A stretch of 36,847 bases of DNA from Nitrosomonadales bacterium (GTDB lineage: Bacteria > Pseudomonadota > Gammaproteobacteria > Burkholderiales > Gallionellaceae). Location of the stretch: contig JANYJE010000084.1 in the NCBI GenBank assembly GCA_025408405.1, positions 1 through 36,847 on the forward strand, given 5' to 3'. This document shows, piece after piece, positions 1 through 7,491 of the stretch. The notes below the pieces were generated by a model that made no database searches, was not told the DNA's origin, and saw only the letters and a list, made by a program, of their open reading frames with translations. Made by a program: the position numbers and the translations under genes. The number at the start of each line of letters is the position of its first letter. Position 1 is the stretch's first letter.

Positions 1-764
1 TCGGCATTGGCCACGCGCTTGGCCACTTCCACCTTCTGCCGCTCCATCCAGCTCGCCGGCATGGGGCGCGCATAACCGCCCACGCCCTGTGCGCATTCGC
101 GCTCTTCATCCGTTTCGAAAGGCACGTCGATAAACTTCGCACCCAGAGATTCCACCTGTTCTTTCACCGCAGGGCGCACGTCCGAGGCTTCAATCACCGC
201 CCCCAGGCGCTTGGCTGTGGCAATCGCCTGCAATCCTGCCACGCCGACGCCCAGGATCACCACGCGTGCGGCTTTCACCGTGCCTGCGGCGGTCATCAGC
301 ATGGGCATGAAACGTTTGTACAGATTGGCGCCCACCAGCACCGCCTTGTAGCCGGCGATATTGGCCTGCGAGGACAGCACATCCATCGCCTGCGCGCGCG
401 AGGTGCGCGGCAGTTTTTCCATGGCGAAAGCGGTGACACCCTGTTTGGCATAGGCCGCAACCAGATCCGCCTGATAAGGTGAAAGCAGGCCGATCAGCAC
501 GCTCTTGGCGGGCAGCTTGGCCAGCTCTTCCGAGGTCGGCGCCTTAACCTTCAGCACGATCTCGGACTTTGCATACAGATCTGCCGCGCCGACCAGGCTT
601 GCACCTGCAACCTGATACTCGGCATCGGGAATGCTCGCGCCCGCGCCCGCACCCGTTTCCACCATCACAGTGTGTCCGGCTGCCAGCATCTTCTTCACCG
701 TTTCCGGTGTCGCTGCAACACGAGTTTCACCTGCGCGCGTTTCGGCAGGAATTCCTATACGCAT
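1..764 (-). CDS. pntA: NAD(P) transhydrogenase alpha subunit, N-terminal part (partial)
   Basis: The product is the NAD(H)-binding alpha subunit of the proton-translocating nicotinamide nucleotide transhydrogenase, which uses the proton motive force to move hydride from NADH to NADP+. The reading frame runs leftward off the window, so only the first 254 residues are visible. It opens MRIGIPAETRAGETRVAATP, the standard start of the family. A Rossmann-type GVGVAG lies at residues 172-177, followed by the conserved EASDVRP segment near 192-198. The ATG at 762-764 is preceded on the minus strand by a strong AGAGGAGA ribosome site, which fixes the start. Whether this is a stand-alone PntAA or a longer fused PntA cannot be seen. 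The gene is divergent from mutL. Confidence 0.93.
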   Translation of the reverse strand, partial: MRIGIPAETRAGETRVAATPETVKKMLAAGHTVMVETGAGAGASIPDAEYQVAGASLVGAADLYAKSEIVLKVKAPTSEELAKLPAKSVLIGLLSPYQADLVAAYAKQGVTAFAMEKLPRTSRAQAMDVLSSQANIAGYKAVLVGANLYKRFMPMLMTAAGTVKAARVVILGVGVAGLQAIATAKRLGAVIEASDVRPAVKEQVESLGAKFIDVPFETDEERECAQGVGGYARPMPASWMERQKVEVAKRVANA

Positions 765-781
765 GTAACTTCTCCTCTTTA

Positions 782-850
782 CACCTACACTTAAAAAGCG
801 CCCGGACTATCCGGCACCTACACTTGAAAAACGCCCGGTCGAAGCGGGCG
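782..850 (-). promoter_or_regulatory. pntA leader with terminator-like hairpin and 24-bp direct repeat
   Basis: On the minus strand the leader contains CGCCCG (845-850), a 7-nt loop and CGGGCG (832-837), followed directly by five T residues. This is a Rho-independent terminator shape located before pntA. Two 24-bp direct repeats (782-805 and 815-838, 22 of 24 identical, period 33 bp) each end in a T-run on that strand. No minus-strand gene lies upstream for this hairpin to terminate, so an attenuator is inferred. Confidence 0.5.
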
Positions 851-871
851 CATAATTGTATTTGTGGCGGG

Positions 872-903
872 ATTATATACGAGCTTTCAAAACTGCGGTG
901 CAA
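872..903 (-). promoter_or_regulatory. possible pntA promoter
   Basis: Reading the minus strand, TTGCAC (898-903) is followed after 18 bp by TATATA (874-879), which overlaps a TATAAT at 872-877. Transcription would start near 865, upstream of the hairpin leader. The assignment is by sequence match only. Confidence 0.4.
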
Positions 904-957
904 CCATTAACGCCGCAAATAACCGGCACGCCGCAGTGAGAAACTGCGCCCTTCCGC

Positions 958-963
958 TATAAT
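958..963 (+). promoter_or_regulatory. -10 element of mutL, possibly leaderless
   Basis: A perfect TATAAT ends only 6 bases before the mutL ATG at 970, and no ribosome-binding sequence precedes the ATG. If this -10 is used, transcription would begin at or next to the start codon. No good -35 match is visible at the usual spacing. Confidence 0.4.
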
Positions 964-969
964 CGCGCC

Positions 970-2778
970 ATGCCCACCATCCATATCCTCCCCGACCTGC
1001 TTATCAACCAGATCGCCGCCGGCGAGGTGATCGAACGCCCCGCTTCCGCGCTCAAGGAGCTGCTGGAAAACAGCCTGGATGCGGGCGCGACCGAGATCGC
1101 CGTGCAACTGGAAGGCGGCGGCATCAAATTATTGCGGGTGCGCGACAACGGCCGCGGCATCGCCCCCGAACAGCTGGCGCTGGCGCTGCTGCGCCATGCC
1201 ACCAGCAAGATTTCCTCACTCGGGGACCTGCAGCGCGTGGCCAGCATGGGTTTTCGCGGCGAGGCGCTGGCCAGCATGGCGGCGGTGGCGCAGGTGGCAC
1301 TCACCAGCCGGAGTGCCAACGTTGAACACGCATGGAAGATCGAAACTGCCAACGGCACGCAAAGCGCGCCCGCCCCCGCCGCCCACGCTCAAGGCACCAG
1401 CGTGGAAATGCGCGAGCTGTATTTCAACACCCCGGCGCGGCGCAAATTTCTCAAGAGTGAGTCCACCGAATTCGCCTGGTGCGAAGAGACCTTCAAGCGC
1501 ATCGCGCTGTCGCGCCCCGATGTGGCGTTCTCCTTGCAGCGTGATGGCAAGAACGTATGGCAATTCCCCAAGCAGAATCTGCCGCAGCGCATCACCGCGA
1601 TACTCGGTAATGAATTCGGCCAACATGCGGTCAGCGTCGAACGCCAGATCGGCCCGCTACACCTGCATGGCATCGCCGCCCTGCCCGCCTACTCGCGCTC
1701 CACGCGCGACGAGCAATATTTCTTCGCCAATGGCCGCTTCGTGCGCGACAAGGTGCTGATGCACGCCGTACGCCAGGCCTACCAGGACATCCTGCACCAC
1801 CAGCGCCACCCCGCCTTCGTGCTGTTTCTCGACATGCCGCCGGAACAGGTGGACGTGAACGTGCACCCGGCCAAGAGCGAAGTGCGCTTCCGCGAGAGCC
1901 AGGGCATCCACCAGTTCGTGTTCCATGCCTTGCAGGATGCGCTGAGCGCGACGATGGCATCAGCGACACCTGTAGATAACACTGTAGGAGCGGCTTCAGC
2001 CGCGAATGTCCCTCGCCAGCAAGCTGGCTCCTACAACACTGCGCCATTCGGTCAGCAGCAGACGATGGCATTCAATGCCGCGCAACCGCAGGCCGCCTAC
2101 AAACTGTGGGAAGAGAACGCCCTCGTGCGTGAGGATGTAGGTCGGGTTTCAACCCGACAAGAGGATGTCGGACTAAAGTCCTACCTACATTCTGACCACC
2201 CGCTCGGCTTCGCCCTCGGCCAACTCTCCGGCATCTACATCCTCGCGCAGAACCAGCAAGGCCTCATCGTGGTGGACATGCACGCCGCACACGAACGCAT
2301 CGTGTACGAAAGACTGAAGACCGCCTTCGACGCGCAACAGATGCCGACGCAGCCGCTGCTCATTCCCGTTACCTTCGCGGCAGACACACTGGACGTCGCC
2401 ACCGTGGAAGAACAACAGGAAGCGCTGCACCAGCTTGGCTTCGACATCGCCCCCATCTCCACCCACACCCTTGCTGTGCGCGCCATGCCCGCCCTGCTCA
2501 AGCAATCCCACGCCGAAGCCGTTGCGCGCGAAGTGCTGCACGAACTGCGCGACTTCGGCGCGAGCCGCGCCCTCACCGAACGCCGCAACGAATTGCTCGC
2601 GACGCTGGCCTGCCACTCCGCCGTGCGCGCCAACCAGCAACTCTCCCTGCCCGAGATGAACGCCATCCTGCGCGAGATGGAACAGACCGAACGCGCCGAT
2701 CAGTGCAACCACGGACGACCGACGTGGTTCCAGGTAACGCTGCAAGAGCTGGATGCGATGTTTATGCGCGGAAAGTAA
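970..2778 (+). CDS. mutL: DNA mismatch repair protein MutL
   Basis: MutL is the ATP-driven mismatch-repair mediator that links MutS to strand excision. The N-terminal GHKL ATPase motifs are present: ELLENSLDAGA (about 30-40), DNGRGI (59-64) and GFRGEAL (94-100). The C-terminal dimerisation domain carries DMHAAHERIVYE (436-447), a DQHA(X)2E(X)4E-type metallo-endonuclease motif with Met for Gln, plus ACHSA around Cys548 and CNHGRP at 579-584. The 602-residue length is ordinary. The linker between domains contains two palindromic repeats translated in frame (residues about 338-356 and 389-407). In many betaproteobacteria mutL is followed directly by miaA; here four genes or gene fragments intervene. 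A 129-bp near-copy of its 3' end lies at 3583-3711. Confidence 0.97.
   Translation: MPTIHILPDLLINQIAAGEVIERPASALKELLENSLDAGATEIAVQLEGGGIKLLRVRDNGRGIAPEQLALALLRHATSKISSLGDLQRVASMGFRGEALASMAAVAQVALTSRSANVEHAWKIETANGTQSAPAPAAHAQGTSVEMRELYFNTPARRKFLKSESTEFAWCEETFKRIALSRPDVAFSLQRDGKNVWQFPKQNLPQRITAILGNEFGQHAVSVERQIGPLHLHGIAALPAYSRSTRDEQYFFANGRFVRDKVLMHAVRQAYQDILHHQRHPAFVLFLDMPPEQVDVNVHPAKSEVRFRESQGIHQFVFHALQDALSATMASATPVDNTVGAASAANVPRQQAGSYNTAPFGQQQTMAFNAAQPQAAYKLWEENALVREDVGRVSTRQEDVGLKSYLHSDHPLGFALGQLSGIYILAQNQQGLIVVDMHAAHERIVYERLKTAFDAQQMPTQPLLIPVTFAADTLDVATVEEQQEALHQLGFDIAPISTHTLAVRAMPALLKQSHAEAVAREVLHELRDFGASRALTERRNELLATLACHSAVRANQQLSLPEMNAILREMEQTERADQCNHGRPTWFQVTLQELDAMFMRGK
1983..2035. 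repeat. REP-type palindrome inside mutL (first copy)
   Basis: The 53-bp element is bounded by TGTAGGAGC and its reverse complement GCTCCTACA. The left half contains a smaller hairpin, GGCttcaGCC. It shares the TAGGAGCGG...CCGCGA core of the doublet at 12224-12285. It is translated as linker sequence in mutL without breaking the frame. Confidence 0.75.
2136..2189. repeat. REP-type palindrome inside mutL (second copy, other subtype)
   Basis: The 54-bp element is bounded by TGTAGGT and ACCTACA. It contains the near-perfect hairpin GTCGGGTTtcAACCCGAC and a second half, GGACTaaAGTCC. It is a different subtype from the copy at 1983-2035 and is also read through in frame. Confidence 0.75.
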
Positions 2779-2789
2779 ATCGCAAATTA

Positions 2790-2833
2790 CTCCTACCCGG
2801 ATTGGATAGCCAAGTACCCGTTCTGGGTAGGAG
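2790..2833. repeat. Inverted repeat between mutL and higB
   Basis: A 9-bp stem, CTCCTACCC and GGGTAGGAG, flanks a loop of about 26 bases just after the mutL stop. It may be a weak terminator or a decayed REP element. No T-run follows. Confidence 0.5.
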
Positions 2834-2849
2834 CAGAAAACACATTCCA

Positions 2850-2877
2850 TTGCCAGATATTCCCATATAGGTATAAT
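2850..2877 (+). promoter_or_regulatory. higBA promoter, probably giving a leaderless transcript
   Basis: TTGCCA (2850-2855), a 16-bp spacer and a perfect TATAAT (2872-2877) lie directly upstream of the higB ATG at 2884. The -10 ends 6 bases before the ATG, so the transcript would have essentially no leader. The short repeats ATATTCCCATATAG around the -10 could be the antitoxin operator. Confidence 0.6.
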
Positions 2878-2883
2878 CCACCC

Positions 2884-3249
2884 ATGAGCAAGCAGCCGGT
2901 CAAACCATTGGAGTGGGTGGCCTCCTCGAAAAAAGATTTGCTGTCCATGCCGTCCAAGGTGATAGATGTGTTCGGGTATGCGCTGCACCTGGCACAACAG
3001 GGCGGTAAACACCCGCAAGCCAAGCCGCTCAAGGGGTTTAGCTCGGCTGGCGTGCTGGAAGTTGTCGAAGACGACGACGGCAGCACCTACCGGGCAGTCT
3101 ATACCGTGCGCTTCGGCAATGCGGTTTATGTGTTGCACTGCTTCCAGAAAAAATCGCACAAGGGCATCGCAACGCCGAAACAGGAATTGGACCTGATCCA
3201 CGCGCGGCTGAAGCTGGCGCAACAACATGCAGAAGGAGATGACAAATGA
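2884..3249 (+). CDS. higB: HigB-type (RelE/ParE superfamily, Gp49-like) toxin
   Basis: The 121-residue protein belongs to the phage Gp49-like/HigB branch of the RelE/ParE superfamily, whose members are usually ribosome-dependent mRNA interferases. Diagnostic segments are PLEWVASSKKDL near the start, KPLKGFSSAGVLEVVEDDDG in the middle, TYRAVYTVRF, then YVLHCFQKKSHKGIATPK. It overlaps the antitoxin gene by 4 bases (ATGA), the toxin-first order typical of higBA. The pair lies between the mutL stop and a partial mutL copy, so it is probably a recent acquisition. The toxin's actual target is not shown by the sequence. Confidence 0.9.
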   Translation: MSKQPVKPLEWVASSKKDLLSMPSKVIDVFGYALHLAQQGGKHPQAKPLKGFSSAGVLEVVEDDDGSTYRAVYTVRFGNAVYVLHCFQKKSHKGIATPKQELDLIHARLKLAQQHAEGDDK

Positions 3250-3566
3250 GCAACATCGAACGCGGCAGCACCAATGTCTACGCCGACCTCGGCCTGGATA
3301 ATGCCGAAGAAATGCTGGTCAAGGCACAACTCGCCACGAAAATTGGCGACATCATCAAACGCCGCAAATTAACGCAAGTGCAGGCAGCAGAACTGCTCGG
3401 CATCACCCAGCCCAAACTGTCCGGCTTGCTGCGCGGGCAATTTCGCGGCATCTCCGAGTCCAAGATGCTGGAATGCCTCACCCGTCTTGGCCGCGACATC
3501 GAGATCGTCGTCAAATCCGCACCCCGCTCACGCACAGAGGGGCATGTGAAGGTGGTCTTTGCATGA
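3246..3566 (+). CDS. higA: HigA-type antitoxin, XRE-family helix-turn-helix
   Basis: This 106-residue antitoxin should bind HigB and repress the shared promoter. A helix-turn-helix of the Xre/Cro type covers about residues 43-65 (TQVQAAELLGITQPKLSGLL). The start MSNIERGSTNVYADLGLDNAEE is typical of this HigA subgroup. The ATG lies inside the last codons of higB, implying translational coupling. Sixteen bases after its stop a diverged copy of the mutL 3' end begins. Confidence 0.9.
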   Translation: MSNIERGSTNVYADLGLDNAEEMLVKAQLATKIGDIIKRRKLTQVQAAELLGITQPKLSGLLRGQFRGISESKMLECLTRLGRDIEIVVKSAPRSRTEGHVKVVFA

Positions 3567-3582
3567 ACGGCAAGTTGTTCAG

Positions 3583-3711
3583 CCCGAGATGAACGCCATC
3601 CTGCGCGAGATGGAACAGACCGAACGCGCCGACCAGTGCAACCACGGACGGCTGACCTGGTTCCAGGTGACGCTGGAGGAGCTGGATACGATGTTTATGC
3701 GGGGAAAATAG
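3583..3711 (+). pseudogene. Partial, diverged copy of the mutL 3' end
   Basis: These 129 bases align without gaps to mutL 2650-2778, from the PEMNAILREMEQ codons through the stop, with 11 differences by my count. Most differences are synonymous. Three change the protein: Pro to Leu in the conserved HGRP motif, Gln to Glu and Ala to Thr. The stop is TAG instead of TAA. There is no start codon or ATPase region, so it cannot make MutL. It ends 11 bases before the SIR2-like gene. It most likely marks either an insertion at the mutL 3' end or recombination with another strain's mutL tail. Confidence 0.92.
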
Positions 3712-3722
3712 GATTTAGTGCA

Positions 3723-4775
3723 ATGAATAAATCTCTCGTACTAATACTTGGCGCTGGTGCAAGTAAAGAAGTAAGTCTTCCTGTTGGAGACGAACTAAAA
3801 CATCAAATTGCAGAACGCCTTGATTTCAAATTTGATGACTTTGATCATTCATTAACAAATGGAGATCGAGACGTAATTCAAGCTTTCCGGCTCGCTTCCA
3901 AAAGGTCCGATGGAACACAGGGGGATATTAATCCGTTGCTTCAAGTTGCAAGATTGATTCACGATGCAATGCCGATGGCCATATCCATTGACAACTTTAT
4001 TGATTCGCATCGAAATGATGATCGAGTTGCCTTTTGTGGAAAGTTAGCGATTGCTCAAAGCATACTGGATGCTGAAGCTAACAGTAAGCTATTCGTAAAT
4101 CCAAGCAACATTTATAACAAACTTGACTTTCGCACCATCGAAAAGACATGGTTTAACGCCTTCTTCCAACTGCTCACGGAGAACTGTCAAAAAAATGACC
4201 TTTCCGAGAGACTTCAAAATATTGCTATCGTTAGTTTCAATTATGATCGTTGCCTCGAACACTTCTTATATCTTGCATTCCAGAACTATTACGGAATAAC
4301 TGCAAGCGAAGCGGCACAATTGTTAGCATCATTAGAGATTCACCACCCTTATGGAAAAGTCGGAGCACTTCCATGGATGAGTCAATCAAGCGGAAGTATG
4401 GCATTTGGAGCCACGCCAAACCACCAGCAATTGTTTGAAGTCTCAAAGTTACTTCGGACATTTACTGAAGGCACTGACCCCTCGGTTAGTGACATAGAGT
4501 CCATCAGAGCTACTGTTGCGGGTGCCGAAAGATTGCTCTTTCTTGGATTTGCATTCCATCGATTAAATCTTGATTTGCTGTATTCAGGTGCACCATCCCA
4601 AACAAGAAGACTTTTCGCCACTGCACTAAACATATCAAATAGTAACTGTCAGCAAATCAAAGGAGAACTTGTTAACAAAGCAAAGCATCCTTCTGACTTT
4701 ATTTACCTCCGAAATGATTTAACTTGCTCGCAACTCTTTGCGGAATATTCTCGAAGTCTGTCATTAACAGAATGA
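3723..4775 (+). CDS. SIR2-like domain protein, probable stand-alone NADase-type defence protein
   Basis: The 350-residue protein begins MNKSLVLILGAGASKEVSLP, the SIR2-type nucleotide-binding GAGxS motif (residues 10-14). Further family marks are SIDNFIDSH (about 88-96), SFNYDRCLEH (171-180, with a candidate catalytic Asn), HHPYGKVG (207-214, with a candidate catalytic His) and LLFLGFAFH (281-289). Bacterial SIR2-like proteins of this kind are often NAD-degrading effectors of anti-phage systems; that role is inferred. No second effector, TIR or nuclease domain is seen. The gene is visibly AT-richer than its neighbours, which suggests transfer. The ATG at 3723 has AGGA upstream. An in-frame upstream ATG at 3636 lies in the mutL fragment and is unlikely. 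Its stop overlaps the next start (ATGA). Confidence 0.8.
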   Translation: MNKSLVLILGAGASKEVSLPVGDELKHQIAERLDFKFDDFDHSLTNGDRDVIQAFRLASKRSDGTQGDINPLLQVARLIHDAMPMAISIDNFIDSHRNDDRVAFCGKLAIAQSILDAEANSKLFVNPSNIYNKLDFRTIEKTWFNAFFQLLTENCQKNDLSERLQNIAIVSFNYDRCLEHFLYLAFQNYYGITASEAAQLLASLEIHHPYGKVGALPWMSQSSGSMAFGATPNHQQLFEVSKLLRTFTEGTDPSVSDIESIRATVAGAERLLFLGFAFHRLNLDLLYSGAPSQTRRLFATALNISNSNCQQIKGELVNKAKHPSDFIYLRNDLTCSQLFAEYSRSLSLTE

Positions 4776-6073
4776 GTACACCATTGACTAGCACTACTTA
4801 TTCATCAGCCTCCATTTCCACCACCCGCATCGCCTTTGCCTCCTTCATCGGCACCGCCATCGAGTTCTACGATTTCTACATCTACGGTCTCGCAGTGGCG
4901 ATGGTCATCGGCCCGGTGTTTTTCCCGAGCAGCGATGCCACGGCACAATCGCTGAACGCCTTCCTCACTTTCGGTATCGCCTTCCTCGCACGTCCATTCG
5001 GCGCGCTGCTGTTCGGCCATTTCGGCGACCGCGTCGGACGCAAAACGACACTGGTCGCATCGCTGCTGGTGATGGGCATCTCCACGATATTGATCGGCAT
5101 ACTGCCGAGTTACGAGATGGTGGGCTGGGTAGCACCGCTGCTACTGTGCCTGCTGCGCTTCGGCCAAGGCATCGGCCTCGGCGGCGAATGGGGCGGCGCG
5201 GCCTTGCTGGCTGCGGAATATGCGCCCGAGGGCAAGCGTGGCTGGTTCGGCATGTTCCCGCAGCTGGGCCCGCCCGTGGGATTCTTCTTTGCGGTGGGCA
5301 GCTTTTTGCTGCTCTCCAATCTGCTCAGCGATGCGGAGTTCCGCGCCTGGGGCTGGCGTGTTCCGTTCCTCGCCAGTGCGGTGTTGGTGATGCTGGGGCT
5401 TTATGTGCGCATGAAGTTGACCGAGACGCCGGTGTTCGCCAAGGCATTGACATCGCAGCAGCCAGTGAAGCTGCCGCTGGCCGAGTTGTTCGTGCATCAC
5501 GCCAGGCCGCTGGTGTCGGGCGCGTTGCTGATGGTGGTGTGCTACGCGCTGTTCTACATCGCCACAGTATTCTCGCTCTCCTACGGTGTCGCCACGCTGC
5601 ACATCCCGCGCCCAGCTTTCCTCGGCATGTTGTGCATCGCGGTGGTATTCATGGCGGCAGCCACTCCCTTGGCCGCCTGGGCGGGCGACCGTTACGGCCG
5701 CCGCCCGGTATTGTTGATTGCCAGCTCGCTGGCGCTGCTCTCCGGCTTTTTGATGGAGCCGATGCTGGGCAGCGGCTCGCCCCTGCTCATCACCACCTTC
5801 CTTTCCATCGAGCTGTTCCTGATGGGAGCCACGTTTGCGCCTATGGGTGCGCTGCTGCCGGAACTGTTCCCGACGCGAGTCAGATATACCGGCGCAGGCA
5901 CGGCCTATAACCTCGGCGGCATTCTCGGTGCCTCGCTCGCGCCTTACCTCGCGCAGCAACTGGTGCTGCACGGCGGGCTCTCCTGGGTGGGCGGCTATGT
6001 TTCGGTGGCGGCGGCGATCAGCCTGACGGCGGCATATTTCTCTCATGAGACGCGCGACAAGGAACTGGCGTGA
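4772..6073 (+). CDS. MFS transporter, metabolite:H+ symporter (MHS) type
   Basis: The 433-residue inner-membrane protein has about twelve hydrophobic segments and belongs to the MHS branch of the major facilitator superfamily (ShiA/ProP-like). Typical sequences are [12 protein letters not shown] in helix 1, the loop motif [27 protein letters not shown] in helix 4, and the second-half [10 protein letters not shown]. The family carries organic acids, betaine or shikimate with protons; the substrate here cannot be read from sequence. The start at 4772 overlaps the stop of the SIR2-like gene (ATGA), and its own stop overlaps the GTG start of miaA, so the three appear translationally linked. Composition is like the chromosome, unlike the gene before it. 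Confidence 0.88.
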   Translation: MSTPLTSTTYSSASISTTRIAFASFIGTAIEFYDFYIYGLAVAMVIGPVFFPSSDATAQSLNAFLTFGIAFLARPFGALLFGHFGDRVGRKTTLVASLLVMGISTILIGILPSYEMVGWVAPLLLCLLRFGQGIGLGGEWGGAALLAAEYAPEGKRGWFGMFPQLGPPVGFFFAVGSFLLLSNLLSDAEFRAWGWRVPFLASAVLVMLGLYVRMKLTETPVFAKALTSQQPVKLPLAELFVHHARPLVSGALLMVVCYALFYIATVFSLSYGVATLHIPRPAFLGMLCIAVVFMAAATPLAAWAGDRYGRRPVLLIASSLALLSGFLMEPMLGSGSPLLITTFLSIELFLMGATFAPMGALLPELFPTRVRYTGAGTAYNLGGILGASLAPYLAQQLVLHGGLSWVGGYVSVAAAISLTAAYFSHETRDKELA

Positions 6074-7017
6074 GCAACTCCCTTCCTCCCGCCATTTTCC
6101 TGATGGGCCCCACCGCCAGCGGCAAGACCGGTGTCGCGGTGGAACTCGCACAGCGCCTGCCGGTGGAACTCGTCAGCGTGGATTCAGCGCTGGTGTTCCG
6201 CGACATGGACATCGGCACGGCCAAGCCGGATGCGGCCACCCTGGCGCGCGCACCGCATCACCTGATCGACATCATCGCCCCGACCGAGGCCTATTCCGCT
6301 GCAGCCTTCCGCCACGATGCACTGAGGCTGATGCACGACATCACGGCGCGAGGAAAAATACCGCTGCTGGTCGGCGGCACCATGCTGTACTTCAAGGCGC
6401 TGCGCGAGGGTCTGAGCGACCTGCCGCCATCCGACCCCGCCGTGCGCGCCGCACTCGACGCCGAGATCGCGCAGCACGGCATAGCCCACCTGCACGCCGA
6501 GCTCGCCAAGGTGGACGCCGCGACTGCGGCGCGATTGCACAGCACCGACACACAACGCATCCAGCGCGCGCTGGAAATCTACCGCCTCAGCGGAAAGACT
6601 ATGTCGGCACTCATTGCACATCAGCAAAACGACGAGCTGCCCTACCGCATCCTGCCCATCGCGCTCGTTCCCTCCGGGCGCGCCGTGCTGCACCAGCGCA
6701 TCGCCGCGCGCTTCGCGGAGATGTTGAAGCAGGGATTGCTGGATGAGCTGCGCGGGCTGCGCGAAAAATATGCGCTGCACCGCGACATGACCTCGATGCG
6801 CTGTGTGGGATACCGCCAGGCATGGGAATACCAGGAAGGCGAGATCAGCGCAGGCGAACTGCTGGAGAAAGGCATCGCCGCCACGCGCCAGCTCGCCAAG
6901 CGCCAGCTCACCTGGCTGCGCGGCATGCCGGACAATATCGAAGTGGACTGCCTGCAAACCGGCCTGATTGAATCGATTGCGTCCATTCTGGAAAAGAATA
7001 AAATTAGCACTTTCTAA
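6070..7017 (+). CDS. miaA: tRNA dimethylallyltransferase MiaA
   Basis: MiaA attaches dimethylallyl to N6 of A37 in tRNAs reading UNN codons, the first step to ms2i6A. The P-loop [15 protein letters not shown] is near residues 12-26, followed by the conserved [22 protein letters not shown] and [16 protein letters not shown] and the C-terminal [13 protein letters not shown] are also present. The 315-residue length is normal. The start is GTG at 6070, overlapping the MFS stop by four bases. In related genomes miaA directly follows mutL; here it is separated by about 3.3 kb of accessory genes. Confidence 0.96.
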   Translation: MSNSLPPAIFLMGPTASGKTGVAVELAQRLPVELVSVDSALVFRDMDIGTAKPDAATLARAPHHLIDIIAPTEAYSAAAFRHDALRLMHDITARGKIPLLVGGTMLYFKALREGLSDLPPSDPAVRAALDAEIAQHGIAHLHAELAKVDAATAARLHSTDTQRIQRALEIYRLSGKTMSALIAHQQNDELPYRILPIALVPSGRAVLHQRIAARFAEMLKQGLLDELRGLREKYALHRDMTSMRCVGYRQAWEYQEGEISAGELLEKGIAATRQLAKRQLTWLRGMPDNIEVDCLQTGLIESIASILEKNKISTF

Positions 7018-7033
7018 TTCAACCGGAGGACAC

Positions 7034-7423
7034 ATGATGAGCATCAATTTCAAACGCGAGATTTCCGCAACCATGGATCAGGCCATAGACCGCGCAACCA
7101 CCGCATTGGGCGCAGAAGGTTTCGGCATCCTCACCCGCATCGACATGCACAGCAAGATCAAGGAAAAGACCAGCAAGGACATCATCCCTACCGTGATCCT
7201 CGGTGCCTGCAATCCCAATCTGGCCTACGAGGCCTATACCGCGAACAGCGATGTGGCAAGCCTGCTGCCTTGCAACGCGGTAATACGCGAGATCGCGCCC
7301 GGCAGGGTATCGCTCGAATTCATCAAGCCGACCGCAATGATGACAGTACTGGGCGACGCCAAACTGACCGCGTTGGCAACCGAAGCGGATAACAGGATCG
7401 AGCGCGCGCTGAACAACGCCTGA
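7034..7423 (+). CDS. DUF302 domain protein
   Basis: The 129-residue protein matches the DUF302 family, small proteins of unknown biochemical role. Visible features are a FGILTRIDMHSKIKEK segment (strand-turn-helix), VILGACNPNLAYEAYT and LLPCNAVIREI, all typical of the family. A strong GGAGGA ribosome site lies just before the ATG pair at 7034/7037, so an upstream in-frame extension into miaA is rejected. No signal peptide is evident. It follows miaA by 16 bases and could share its transcript. No specific function is proposed. Confidence 0.85.
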   Translation: MMSINFKREISATMDQAIDRATTALGAEGFGILTRIDMHSKIKEKTSKDIIPTVILGACNPNLAYEAYTANSDVASLLPCNAVIREIAPGRVSLEFIKPTAMMTVLGDAKLTALATEADNRIERALNNA

Positions 7424-7491
7424 AAGATGTCTGTAACCCGGCATCGCGTATAATGAGCGCCACTTGTTTACAGTTTGCTGACGTTTAATCC

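Noticed and set aside
2185..3228. 347-residue minus-strand frame spanning mutL and higB
   Set aside because: It runs antisense across two well-supported genes and their promoter, and has no recognisable domain.
3636..3722. N-terminal extension of the SIR2-like protein
   Set aside because: These codons lie in the mutL fragment in another frame, and the nucleotide-binding motif sits correctly behind the ATG at 3723.
5141..6151. 336-residue minus-strand frame opposite the MFS gene
   Set aside because: It is Arg/Gln/His-rich shadow coding of a clear membrane transporter.
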